Assembly: GCF_004339745.1 (NCBI RefSeq)
Contig: NZ_SMGP01000001.1
Coordinates: 4,092,001 to 4,156,000 of the forward strand
DNA: 64,000 bases
Source: Paraburkholderia sp. BL9I2N2
GTDB taxonomy: Bacteria; Pseudomonadota; Gammaproteobacteria; Burkholderiales; Burkholderiaceae
Direction: 5' to 3'
Of the stretch, positions 17,701 through 25,464 are shown piece after piece. Every line of letters begins with the position of its first letter. Position 1 is the stretch's first letter. The translations under genes and the position numbers were made by a program. Below the pieces are notes generated by a model. It saw only the letters and a program-made list of their open reading frames with translations. It did no database searches and had not been told where the DNA came from.

Positions 17701-19558
17701 GGTCGAGTATCAAGCCTTTCGTCCCCGCACCGCGCGCCTGCAGGCAGCCCCCGCACGCAGCGCCGGCTTGCCCGAGATAAACGACACCACAAATGCGCAG
17801 CTCAAATGGAGCTCGCATCTCGAAGGGCCGCGCGACGGTACGGAATTCCGACCGCCCGAGCATATCGGCGTGAGTCGCCTTGTCAGCTCAATCGTCGCAC
17901 ATACGCACGCGGGGCAGTCTGCGGCGCTGATGCGGCGGTACGCAATCGCATCGCGAGCCGATATGCGCATGCGGATCGGCAACACGTCGCACCGCCTGAC
18001 CGTCGACTGGCGCTTCACACAAGAGGGCAAACCCTCCGGCGTCGGCTTCGAGATCGATGCGGACGCGCTTCTGATCGTGCTGAATCTACCGGCCGAGTTG
18101 CACAAGAGCATCGACTGGTCGGATGAGGCACGCGTGCGCGCCGCCCGTGCCGCACGCTACAACTGGGAAGCGCAGCATTGCCCGAGCTTCGTTGAGACCG
18201 TAGCCAATCCGTTTCTGCGCGGCTGGATTGCACAGATTTTCCAGATTGCGGCTATTCTGGTGGCCACCACGGAGAAACTGTCACTGACGGTCGCGTTGAA
18301 CGAGGTCGCCAACGGCGCACGCATGGAAATGCTGCAGGGCGTGCTCTCCACGGTATTCCAGATGCCCGAGACAGAGCCTGGCGATGAAAGCCCCGATCGC
18401 CTCAGGCAAGCGCTCACTGAAGCGCTCGGTCTCGAAAGCGTGCGGCTCGCCGTGCGGGACGCGGCACGCGTACTCGTCGCGCCGATCGACGCAGAATGGG
18501 AAACGTGGCTGTCCCGCACCCTGCGCGCCACTCTCGGAGCCGCCTGCTTGGAGGCCATTCAGCAGGCCTGCCCACAGGTCGATCCGGAAGGACTGATCGT
18601 CGATATCGATCCCGGCATACGCCTCGACGGCACTGCGCCACAGCGAGCGGAGATCTGGATCTCGGAGACCAGCCCCGGCGGAAACGGCATGATCGAACAG
18701 GTGGTCGAACTGCTCGCTTCGCGTCCCGACAGTTTTTACCGGCACGTCGAGGCCGCGCTAGAAGCCAGTGATCTCGAGTCGACCAACACGCAGTTAAAAC
18801 AGCTGGTGGAATGGCTCGGCGGCAACGATCGCAAAGCCGAAATCGTCGATGCGGTCATGCGCGTGCGTAATGCCGCTAGTCCAACCACGGCGCAGGCAGA
18901 ATTCGCCCGTCTGCGCGCGGACTTGGTGCGACGCGGGCAAGCGGTATTCCACGGCTACGCCGTGGCCCTGAGTCTGCGCATGCTGAGGCCCGGAACCCCC
19001 GAGGAAATCGATCGACTGATTGCCGAGATTCATGGTCACTGGACGCAACTCGAACACCTGCACGGCATCGAGATCGATGTTCGGGTGATGTGCGCGGTCT
19101 ACAGCAGCGACACGCGCTTGGACACCGCCTTTATGTCCTCTGGCCTCGTTTTGCCCGCTAGCGACCGCGAAAGCTGGCGCTTCGGTGTGCTGATGGGTCT
19201 GTTGTGGCCACAGGGCCACGCACTGCGCGCGGTAAATCTGCCGCTCTCGAATCGATTCGTGCCAAATATCGCGACTGAGCGTCTGCTGCTCGGACAATGG
19301 CTTACGCAACGCCAAGCACCGATCGATCCGAGCCAGCCGGGTTGGCTGGAAAGCGCGCGCGAGCAACTGATCGCTCGCTCTGAGGCAGTATTTGCGGTGG
19401 CGGCTGCCCAAGCGCATGAACTCGTCCCGACGATCATCCGCACACTGACCGTCGAGCCGATCCACTTCGATTATCTGAACGTTTTCGCGACGCTGTCTTC
19501 GGTCAGGCGACGTGAAGACACGATCGAGCTCCACTTCTCGATTCCGGAATCCGCATGA
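14783..19558 (+). CDS. dpdJ: DpdJ, DEAD-like helicase with zinc ribbon and DUF1998-like C-terminus
   Basis: A 1591-aa helicase. Motif I is GTGSGKT near residue 210 and motif II LMDEVHLYSGTYGAQ near 401, as in the YprA/MrfA and DISARM DrmA group. A Cys cluster is inserted between them (CPFFACPKPGCGG near 307 and CKSCGHC near 338), a probable zinc ribbon. Motif VI is FLQRKGRAGR near 643. Near residue 1290 ETSPGGNGMIEQVVELL resembles the PGG signature of DUF1998. Overlaps with dpdI (10 bp) and dpdK (ATGA) show coupling. Known Dpd clusters place this helicase next to a PLD protein, as here. It probably remodels DNA for the PLD-type nuclease; that is inference. Confidence 0.86.
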   Translation: MALTPDLTLAERALDELEQIEARALVWGLVDNALGDDEVYEALNRVLNDKRNAELRYDVACNIATARDLRNQLVALRMIFEVPNSQTGSGDHSPRWRTRMAEGVRLIARLRQMFPQHAGPTQWTSAPTLVADYRFLRRARRYPKRDQRRDAVMSVIDTAVTDPLLRSAVAHWLDQLPPNAGMSRFQVDAAARILDGLNHRVRAGTLVSAGTGSGKTLAFYLPALAWIARQRVESSKSSVRVLALYPRNELLKDQLAEVYEQCGKFDDWISSRGGAPLRVGVLYGETPGTRQSALKQSGWRSNGRESVCPFFACPKPGCGGEMVVRAEDKELARDRLVCKSCGHCVESDRLAFTREAMAKEPPDVLFTSVEMLNRHLSNPQLRHLFGIGPKALEAPGLVLMDEVHLYSGTYGAQVAYLMRRWWSASGRRSSFVGLSATISEGRRFFASLTGLDDSVVQEIKPLENDIIDEGAEYLLALRGDPVSQAALLSTTIQTLMLAARLLDPRDRFDKTSNPFFGWRAFAFTDQLDAANRLFRNLLDAEGRHFSGHPNTSRHPEGGLARLRSRMEQNRRYDGGQDWRVPEHIGHKLEARLEIARTTALDSGVSSASEVVVATAALEVGFDDPAVGVVVQHKAPRDIASFLQRKGRAGRTRHMRPWTMIVLTDYGRDRLAYQAYDTLFDPELPARQLPLSNRYVQRMQSVYALLDELGDMTHTDPLGIYVWRDMKGPPDEALLKHWEPHNHRELKELLKSTQPEKISAQYNALRTKAKQLAPKGWHRGENLETSGWYWLKTRLAHKRLHDLLRHVLIRQDAAERLAASLQKRLAIPREDLDVLLWNQPRPLLLGAVPTAMRRLQMNWLGKDAAHPDYSAGHPLPDYIPANLFDDLSLPEMRLALPGEAADDHYLPVQQALGEFAPGKVSRRYDLALWLGVSAQTLKSYLDMNQEIVEQDADIGDWYQMQGERPFHRMEGGKVVEYQAFRPRTARLQAAPARSAGLPEINDTTNAQLKWSSHLEGPRDGTEFRPPEHIGVSRLVSSIVAHTHAGQSAALMRRYAIASRADMRMRIGNTSHRLTVDWRFTQEGKPSGVGFEIDADALLIVLNLPAELHKSIDWSDEARVRAARAARYNWEAQHCPSFVETVANPFLRGWIAQIFQIAAILVATTEKLSLTVALNEVANGARMEMLQGVLSTVFQMPETEPGDESPDRLRQALTEALGLESVRLAVRDAARVLVAPIDAEWETWLSRTLRATLGAACLEAIQQACPQVDPEGLIVDIDPGIRLDGTAPQRAEIWISETSPGGNGMIEQVVELLASRPDSFYRHVEAALEASDLESTNTQLKQLVEWLGGNDRKAEIVDAVMRVRNAASPTTAQAEFARLRADLVRRGQAVFHGYAVALSLRMLRPGTPEEIDRLIAEIHGHWTQLEHLHGIEIDVRVMCAVYSSDTRLDTAFMSSGLVLPASDRESWRFGVLMGLLWPQGHALRAVNLPLSNRFVPNIATERLLLGQWLTQRQAPIDPSQPGWLESAREQLIARSEAVFAVAAAQAHELVPTIIRTLTVEPIHFDYLNVFATLSSVRRREDTIELHFSIPESA

Positions 19559-20079
19559 GTACCTCCCGAAGCATTTTCAAGTCGGCCACGTCCGCACCGG
19601 AAGCCGTGCGCAACGCCTTGGCGGCGGTCTTCGCCAAGGAGTTGCTGGCGCCGAGCAAAACGGTACATCTGCTTGCACCGTGGATCAGCAATATTGTCAT
19701 CTTTGATAACAGCATAGGCAGTTTCAGCGGGCTCAATCCCGAATGGAGCCGGCGCGAGATTCGCCTGGTCGACGTTTTGGTGGCAATTGCTTCCAATGAC
19801 ACGCGGCTCGTGATCCGGGTCCGCGCAGAGAATCACAACAAGCCATTCGAAAAACGCCTCTTTGGCGCGCTGGCGGATTCCGGACTGCAGGACAAGTGCG
19901 ACTGGAAGGAAAGCAATACCTTGCATACCAAGAGCCTGCTTACTGACCACGTGTTGATCGCTGGATCGATGAACTTCACGGAGCGCGGCATCTCGCTCAA
20001 CGAGGAACACGTGACGCTGGAATTCGATGGAGAGCGTATAGCGCAGGCCAAGATGGAGTTCCAAGACCATGGCATCTGA
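19555..20079 (+). CDS. dpdK: DpdK, single-HKD phospholipase D-like nuclease of the Dpd system
   Basis: A small protein (174 aa) of the PLD superfamily. One HKD motif is visible: H-T-K followed by the Asp and GSMNFTE, about residues 124-145. A single HKD implies a homodimeric active site, as in Nuc-type bacterial nucleases. It is the most likely DNA-cleaving component of the restriction arm. ATG 19555 overlaps the dpdJ stop, and the dpdD start overlaps its last 11 bp. DISARM contains a comparable helicase plus PLD pair (DrmC), but the queuosine genes mark this as Dpd. Cleavage is not proven by sequence. Confidence 0.85.
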   Translation: MSTSRSIFKSATSAPEAVRNALAAVFAKELLAPSKTVHLLAPWISNIVIFDNSIGSFSGLNPEWSRREIRLVDVLVAIASNDTRLVIRVRAENHNKPFEKRLFGALADSGLQDKCDWKESNTLHTKSLLTDHVLIAGSMNFTERGISLNEEHVTLEFDGERIAQAKMEFQDHGI

Positions 20080-22303
20080 GCATCAGTTACAGTTGGCGCA
20101 AAGTGCGGCCGCGTGTCTCGATGCGTTCTTCGCCGCGCCCAATCTGTTCGTGCTTCCGGCCGCGGGACACGATAATACCGGCGACCAAAACGCCAATGAA
20201 GTCCCCGAAGCGCTGGTCACTGCGATCCAGCGTACACGCAAGGGCGAAGCCGATCTGCCCATGCTGCTGCCATTCCGCCGCGCGGCGGACGAACGTGTGA
20301 CCTGGTACGCGTGCGCGCGCGACAAGCCGGGCGAGCGCGCAGTCCGCGCCGATCTCGATGCATTCGTCGGCCCAGGCTTCGCAGATTTCGACGTTTCGAC
20401 AGTCCCCCCTACGGATGCCGACGGTCTGTTCACGAAGCACGGTTTTCATGCGGTGCGCTTCACCGCGAACCGACCGACGTTCGACAAGCAGATCGTCGAG
20501 CAGTGGTGTGTGTATTGGGCGCTGTTGCAGCGCAAACCGAAGCGCCGGAAGCTGGAGCATCGGACGTTCGCGCAGTTGCGCGCGGCGCTCGACTGGGCCT
20601 TGCTTGCAAAGAACGAGGCCGAAGCCAGCGCCGCCGTCTCGGCTTTGCGCGAACAGCACGGTCTGAGCGCCGAGAACCGTGCATTCCTGGACATTCGCAT
20701 CGCGGCGTCGTTCGGCCGATGGGACGAGATCCTCGACCACGAAAACTTTTCGCATCTGCTCAAGTTGCGGCTGCCTCCGGAAACCTTCGGCGACATTTGG
20801 GAAGCGCTGTACGAAACCTGGATTCGTCCGCAGGAGGCGTCCGGTGATCCTGAGCGGCTCAAGAAGGTCTTCGAAACGCAGGTTCGCCCGGCCGCCGGCC
20901 ATCTGCTGCGTTCGCTGGGACGCTCGCGTCGCCCCGCCGCGCTGAAGTCGTTCGTGCTGCATGAACTGTCGCAGACCCGGCCCGCCGTCGATCTCTGCGC
21001 TCAATGGTTGGCCGAACTCGGTGACGATGCATTTGGCCCCACCACGGCAGCTATCGGCGGGCTGATCGACGCGCTCACCCCAAAGCACGGGTTCGACGCA
21101 GCGTGCGAGGACATGAACCTCGAGCGCTACGAACAGGCCTACGATCTGCTGTGGTCACTCGATGACGGCACGGATGTGTTGATTGCCTTGCTTCGTTGCG
21201 CGAAGGAAATCGACGATCCCGAGCGCGCTGGGCAAACCGTCGGGCGAGTGCAGGCGAGCGATTCATCGATACTCGCGGCGGTCCAGCAGACCCGCACGCG
21301 TCTGCTGAGCGACGTCACACGTCTTGCCGCAAGCAGGCCGCCCGAAGACCTGAGGGCTCAGTTACTGGTGGAACCCGAGGGCGAACGGACTGCGGCTAAC
21401 AACGTTGTCGAGTTCTGGCGCGAACTCGCGAACACCGACGCGCTGGTCAAGATCGATGACGCCATGCAACAGCGTCTGGTGCAAAGCATGGAAGATGAGG
21501 TGCTGAGCAACTCCGGAACCTTTGACGCGCTTCTCCCAGTCTGGTTTGGCTGGATCATCGAGCGCGCCAAGCCGCACGCTCCGTTCATGCCGCTGTACGA
21601 ACAGTTGCTCGACACCATGTGGGTGCGCGACAGTTACGGAGAGAGTGAACTCGACCTCATCAAACAGGCGGCACTGCATGTCGTACGGGCAGGCCCGACG
21701 CCCGAACAGTACAATCAGTTGATGGAGCGACTGCAGCGCATATTCGATGCCGTGCGCTCACCTCAATCCATGTCTTGGGCGCTCGATCTCGCCGATGCGC
21801 TGGTGATCGCTCCATCCCGCGACGAGCAGGCGCGCAATCAGTTGCTGGTCGCCATTCTAAGTGCAGGTAGCGAGTTCTTTTCCCGTCTCGCCGATACACA
21901 GAAAGCTCTTTTGCGGTTGCTGGCGAGCGAAATGCCGATTCCCATCACGCTGCCAACGCATGAGGTGATGAATGTCGACCAGCCAGAAGGGACCGATTCG
22001 GAGGCGCGGGTCATGATCTACAGCCTCGACAGCCAGGCGACCCGACGCGCAATGGATATGCTGAAAGCGCTGAGTCCGAAACTCAAGATCACGACGAACT
22101 GCGACACGGAATGCACGCAGCGCCTGCGTCAAAGCTCACGGCATGCCGACTTCGTGTTCTTCGTATCGAGCGTGGCCACCCATCAAGCGTTCTTTTGCAT
22201 CAAGGACGCACTGCGTACGCCCGATGCGCTGTGTCATGTTCAGGGCACGGGAACGACGCGCATCGTGGAAACGGTGATGAAGCAGATTCAGGCGGCAAGG
22301 TAA
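20069..22303 (+). CDS. dpdD: DpdD, Dpd system protein of unknown function
   Basis: A 744-aa soluble protein. The N-terminal ~170 residues look like a compact alpha/beta domain; the middle is helical with TPR-like periodicity; the last ~100 residues form an alpha/beta domain (VMIYSLDSQATRRAMDML..., FVFFVSSVATHQAFFCIK, HVQGTGTTRIVETV) that may bind nucleotide, though no classical motif is present. It is the last gene of the operon, overlapping dpdK by 11 bp. Size and co-occurrence fit DpdD of known Dpd clusters. Function unknown. Confidence 0.75.
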   Translation: MASEHQLQLAQSAAACLDAFFAAPNLFVLPAAGHDNTGDQNANEVPEALVTAIQRTRKGEADLPMLLPFRRAADERVTWYACARDKPGERAVRADLDAFVGPGFADFDVSTVPPTDADGLFTKHGFHAVRFTANRPTFDKQIVEQWCVYWALLQRKPKRRKLEHRTFAQLRAALDWALLAKNEAEASAAVSALREQHGLSAENRAFLDIRIAASFGRWDEILDHENFSHLLKLRLPPETFGDIWEALYETWIRPQEASGDPERLKKVFETQVRPAAGHLLRSLGRSRRPAALKSFVLHELSQTRPAVDLCAQWLAELGDDAFGPTTAAIGGLIDALTPKHGFDAACEDMNLERYEQAYDLLWSLDDGTDVLIALLRCAKEIDDPERAGQTVGRVQASDSSILAAVQQTRTRLLSDVTRLAASRPPEDLRAQLLVEPEGERTAANNVVEFWRELANTDALVKIDDAMQQRLVQSMEDEVLSNSGTFDALLPVWFGWIIERAKPHAPFMPLYEQLLDTMWVRDSYGESELDLIKQAALHVVRAGPTPEQYNQLMERLQRIFDAVRSPQSMSWALDLADALVIAPSRDEQARNQLLVAILSAGSEFFSRLADTQKALLRLLASEMPIPITLPTHEVMNVDQPEGTDSEARVMIYSLDSQATRRAMDMLKALSPKLKITTNCDTECTQRLRQSSRHADFVFFVSSVATHQAFFCIKDALRTPDALCHVQGTGTTRIVETVMKQIQAAR

Positions 22304-22457
22304 CAACAATAGCAGAACGGAGCCCTCTTAAAGAAGCGCGCCTGATCTACTGATTTCCGTATCTTGACCAGCTGGTTCGCACCCTTTCCACTTGGTTATG
22401 CTGTCGGCGTTGCATTCAGATTGTCATTGCAGACTTAAACAATTCAAACTCACGCGC

Positions 22458-23501
22458 ATGCCTTCAAACAGAAATCTTTGGATTCTGCCCGCCGTTTTTA
22501 ACGCCTTCATCGGCAAGGAAATCGATTACTATCCGCGGCAGCAGGGTGAGACCGTTTCACCGGATACGTACCTTCCAAAGATAGCGAGTGAATTACAACG
22601 GCTCGACGATCTCGGAGTAATCGATGGGAGTTATTTGGATCGGGCAAAGGACTCTCTCAAGGAGGTCAAGGATCTTACGGAATATCAGGACCAGAAAGCT
22701 GCAAGACTGTTGACCATCGTCGCCTTCCTTACTGCTGCAGCGGGAGCATTATTCTCCAAGCTATTGGATGCTTATCCGCTTCATCAAACTTTCCTATTGT
22801 CCCCAATCAAAGGGGCTTTTCTCGGTGGTGTTTATTCGCTTTTTGGACTATTTCTTTTGTGCGTTGCGTGTGGTGCTTTGATCATTTTCCACGCGACGCA
22901 GACAAGATTTGTATGGCCAAAAGAAAAATCGGAAGAGGCTACCTACGACTCCGCTAATTCGTTCCTTTTCTATCGGAGCATCCTGCGGACAGACCCCGTT
23001 GGCTGGGCGCGGTCGTTTGTAGACAGCACTTCAAAGAAGGAGGATGGCAATAGACTAACCTCGAGTTACTACAAGAATTACGTTTCGGAAGCCTACCTCG
23101 TCGCGGCGAAGCTCGGAGACAAGTTGAGATATCTCCAACCGGGACAGAAATTGCTCCGATTGGCCATCAAATTGTTGGTGATTTGGCTTCTGCTGCTGTT
23201 CGTCGTGGCCCTCTGGATCCCCAAGGTGACAAATAGTCCGGTTACACAGGTATCTGTTGTGCCGCTTTGCTATCCGTGCGCGCCCCCATTTGCTGCGCTG
23301 GGGGCCGTCGCTCCGGCAACGGATGTCAACGATTCTGGTGATATGAAAAGACATGTAAGCGGGTCTACCCTGCCCGCTGCTGCTGAATCGAGCCCCGCCG
23401 CAAGTGATACAGTGAGAACGATCAAGCAATCAGGAAGAGGATGTACTCATGATCATGCCAGTTGTTCTATGCGACGCCGACAACACGCTGTGGGACACTG
23501 A
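22458..23501 (+). CDS. Three-TM membrane protein of unknown function, possible defence effector
   Basis: A 347-aa protein with a soluble N-terminus of about 80 residues, a TM pair (LLTIVAFLTAAAGALFSKLL, then YSLFGLFLLCVACGALIIF), a cytoplasmic region with a conserved-looking helix (YLVAAKLGDKLRYLQPGQKL) and a third TM (LLVIWLLLLFVVALWI). This layout recalls SLATT- and Pycsar-type membrane effectors, but I cannot assign a family. ATG 22458 (MPSNRNLW) is preferred; the upstream in-frame ATG at 22398 adds residues without clear signal. The last 53 bp overlap the HAD gene. GC is visibly lower than in dpdE-D, suggesting separate acquisition. Confidence 0.6.
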   Translation: MPSNRNLWILPAVFNAFIGKEIDYYPRQQGETVSPDTYLPKIASELQRLDDLGVIDGSYLDRAKDSLKEVKDLTEYQDQKAARLLTIVAFLTAAAGALFSKLLDAYPLHQTFLLSPIKGAFLGGVYSLFGLFLLCVACGALIIFHATQTRFVWPKEKSEEATYDSANSFLFYRSILRTDPVGWARSFVDSTSKKEDGNRLTSSYYKNYVSEAYLVAAKLGDKLRYLQPGQKLLRLAIKLLVIWLLLLFVVALWIPKVTNSPVTQVSVVPLCYPCAPPFAALGAVAPATDVNDSGDMKRHVSGSTLPAAAESSPAASDTVRTIKQSGRGCTHDHASCSMRRRQHAVGH

Positions 23502-24234
23502 CGCGGTTTTTGCTGACGCTCAACGGGCGCTCTTGGAAAATATTGAGTCAATGATCGGTGCGCAATGCGACCGCCCGGATCGCCTTGATTTTGTCAGACA
23601 ATACGACCAGGCATTGGCCCTAATACATCATCTGCACCTGCGATATCCTCCGCACCTTTTGGTGTTGGCGTTAACCGAAGGTCTTAATGGAAAATCGCCA
23701 GAGACAGCGGCGATTCAGATCGTCTCAGGAATATCTCAAGCCGGTCCCATCTCGCTGGAGGCAGCTGAAGAACTCGGGTCGCTTTTTCAAGAGCGCCTGA
23801 AGGTGATTCCCAGGTTACTGCCCGGGGTGCGAGACGGCTTGAGGCTCGCACTGCAAAAGGACGTTCCGATCTACATGCTTACCGAAGGTCGAATCGACAA
23901 ACAAAAGCGAATCATCGAAAGCCACAAATTGTCCGAGAATTTCAGGGCAGTACTAGAGATGACCAAATCGCTGCAACAATACGAACGTCTCCGCAGCAGA
24001 TTTCTTCCAGCAGAGGTTGTGGTACTTGGTGACCAGTTGGATCGCGACATCGACCCCGCACGTGCGGCAGGATGTACAACGGTGTATGTGCCGGGTCGAT
24101 TCACACCATCTTGGAACCTTAGCAAAGGTTCACAGCACGCATCTTATCAGGCTGAGAATTTTGAAGATGCCATGATTTGGATCATTAATCGCGTTGTGCC
24201 CTATTTCAAGTCATCGCGAGTGGCGGACACGTAA
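23449..24234 (+). CDS. HAD-superfamily hydrolase
   Basis: A 261-aa haloacid dehalogenase-type phosphohydrolase. Motif I is CDADNTLWDTD (residues 7-17) with the nucleophile and acid/base Asp pair; motif II is probably the Thr of YMLTEGR (about 143); motif IV is GDQLDRDIDPARAAG near residue 197. A helical cap follows motif I, so the substrate is likely a small phosphorylated molecule; its identity cannot be read. AGGAAGAGG at 23432-23440 precedes ATG 23449. It overlaps the 3' end of the membrane gene, so the two are one unit, placed between the restriction and modification operons of Dpd. Confidence 0.82.
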   Translation: MIMPVVLCDADNTLWDTDAVFADAQRALLENIESMIGAQCDRPDRLDFVRQYDQALALIHHLHLRYPPHLLVLALTEGLNGKSPETAAIQIVSGISQAGPISLEAAEELGSLFQERLKVIPRLLPGVRDGLRLALQKDVPIYMLTEGRIDKQKRIIESHKLSENFRAVLEMTKSLQQYERLRSRFLPAEVVVLGDQLDRDIDPARAAGCTTVYVPGRFTPSWNLSKGSQHASYQAENFEDAMIWIINRVVPYFKSSRVADT

Positions 24235-24300
24235 CTGCACGCAGCATTTTTATTATCACTAATTCGGCATCGAGCCCTACGTTTGGCCGAGTACCCTTCG

Positions 24301-24681
24301 TTAGTCCATAATCGCCGTCGCTGAATCCAAATCGCAGCAGTCCCCGCTCGCGGGCCGCTCCACCCGCACCTTCGAAATATTGGGTAACGCACGCGACAAA
24401 CTCCGGTAGATGAACGCGCATAAGCCCTCAAGTGTCGCGGCGCCGAGCCCAGGTACCTCATCGAGAAAGCGATGATCGAGTTGGTCGCGTACGTGTTCGA
24501 TCTCCCTGCGCAGCAAGCCTAGGTCGACCACCATTCGTGTAGTCGGATCCGGACGGCCGCGCACGAAGATTTGCGCATGATACGTGTGCCCGTGAACGCG
24601 GCGACTGCCCTCGGCGTCGACCTCCCGATGTAGCGTATGCGCAGCCTCGAAGTAGAACTTCTGGCTGAGTTCGTAGTTCAT
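24301..24681 (-). CDS. queD: QueD, 6-carboxy-5,6,7,8-tetrahydropterin synthase
   Basis: Makes 6-carboxytetrahydropterin from dihydroneopterin triphosphate, an early step to preQ0. Visible are FEAAHTL, the zinc motif HGHTYH, and LDHRFLDEVPGLGAATLE, the usual 6-PTPS/QueD core. The Cys that precedes HGH by four residues in E. coli QueD is Ser here (SRRVHGH); a CC pair occurs near the C-terminus. Start ATG 24681 gives 126 aa beginning MNYELSQKFYF, as in betaproteobacterial QueD; ATG 24711 would add ten residues. It is last in the reverse modification operon, 65 bp after queC. Confidence 0.9.
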   Translation of the reverse strand: MNYELSQKFYFEAAHTLHREVDAEGSRRVHGHTYHAQIFVRGRPDPTTRMVVDLGLLRREIEHVRDQLDHRFLDEVPGLGAATLEGLCAFIYRSLSRALPNISKVRVERPASGDCCDLDSATAIMD

Positions 24682-24746
24682 CTGTTCCGGTGCCACTTCA
24701 TATTCCCCCATCGTTCAGAAGCTAGCGTCGATCGACAACGCACTTA

Positions 24747-25448
24747 TCAGACCACTGCTTGCTGAAACGACTCGAAACCCTTTTGCCGCAGTTCGCATGC
24801 GGGACATTCGCCACAACCGTAGCCCCAATCGTGCTGAGCGGTACGATTTCCGACGTAACAGGTATGCGTCTCGGTACGAATCAGATCAACGAGCGTCTCG
24901 CCGCCCAGACGATCCGCCATGCGCCAAGTATCCGCCTTGTCGATCCACATCAGTGGCGTTTCGATGACGAGCGGTTGATCCATGCCGAGTGCGAGCGCGA
25001 CTTGAAGTGCCTTCAACGTGCTATCGCGACAGTCCGGATAGCCCGAATAGTCCGTCTCGCACATTCCGCCCACCAGCACCTGCAATCCGCGACGATAAGC
25101 CAGCGCGCCTGCCAGTGTGAAAAACAGCAAGTTGCGGCCAGGCACGAAGGTATTCGGCAGACCGTCCGATGCAAATTCAATGGCCTTGCTTTTCGTCAGG
25201 GCCGTGTCGCTAATCTGCCCGAGGATCGAAAGATCAAGCATGTGATCGTCACCGAGTTTTGCCCGCCATGCTGGAAATTGCTCACGCAACTGTCGCAGCA
25301 CTTTCACGCGGCACTCCAATTCCACCGAGTGTCGTTGCCCATAGTCGAACCCCACCGTCTCGACATGCTCATAGCGGTCGAGCGCCCATGCCAGGCACGT
25401 TGTCGAGTCTTGCCCGCCGGAGAAAAGAACGATTGCGCGCGTTTTCAT
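24747..25448 (-). CDS. queC: QueC, 7-cyano-7-deazaguanine (preQ0) synthase
   Basis: ATP-dependent conversion of 7-carboxy-7-deazaguanine to preQ0. The PP-loop SGGQDS lies at residues 10-15, followed by GFDYGQRH. The C-terminal zinc site is present (C197, then CGECPAC at 212-218). At 233 aa the length is normal. ATG 25448 is chosen (MKTRAIVLFSGG); the longer frame would overlap the dpdB gene upstream. It supplies the base that DpdA inserts into DNA and may also serve tRNA queuosine. queE and folE are not found in the window. Confidence 0.95.
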   Translation of the reverse strand: MKTRAIVLFSGGQDSTTCLAWALDRYEHVETVGFDYGQRHSVELECRVKVLRQLREQFPAWRAKLGDDHMLDLSILGQISDTALTKSKAIEFASDGLPNTFVPGRNLLFFTLAGALAYRRGLQVLVGGMCETDYSGYPDCRDSTLKALQVALALGMDQPLVIETPLMWIDKADTWRMADRLGGETLVDLIRTETHTCYVGNRTAQHDWGYGCGECPACELRQKGFESFQQAVV

Positions 25449-25464
25449 GATGAACCTTAAATGG

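Noticed and set aside
14783..20079. DISARM system
   Set aside because: Helicase plus PLD pair resembles DrmA/DrmC, but there is no separate DrmB and no DISARM methyltransferase; TGT-like DpdA, DpdB, QueC and QueD define Dpd.
20087..21088. 333-aa reverse open frame inside dpdD
   Set aside because: Antisense shadow; dpdD has coupled start, overlaps and family context.
24759..25460. 233-aa forward open frame over queC
   Set aside because: Opposite strand of a gene with clear PP-loop and zinc motifs; no domain in the shadow product.
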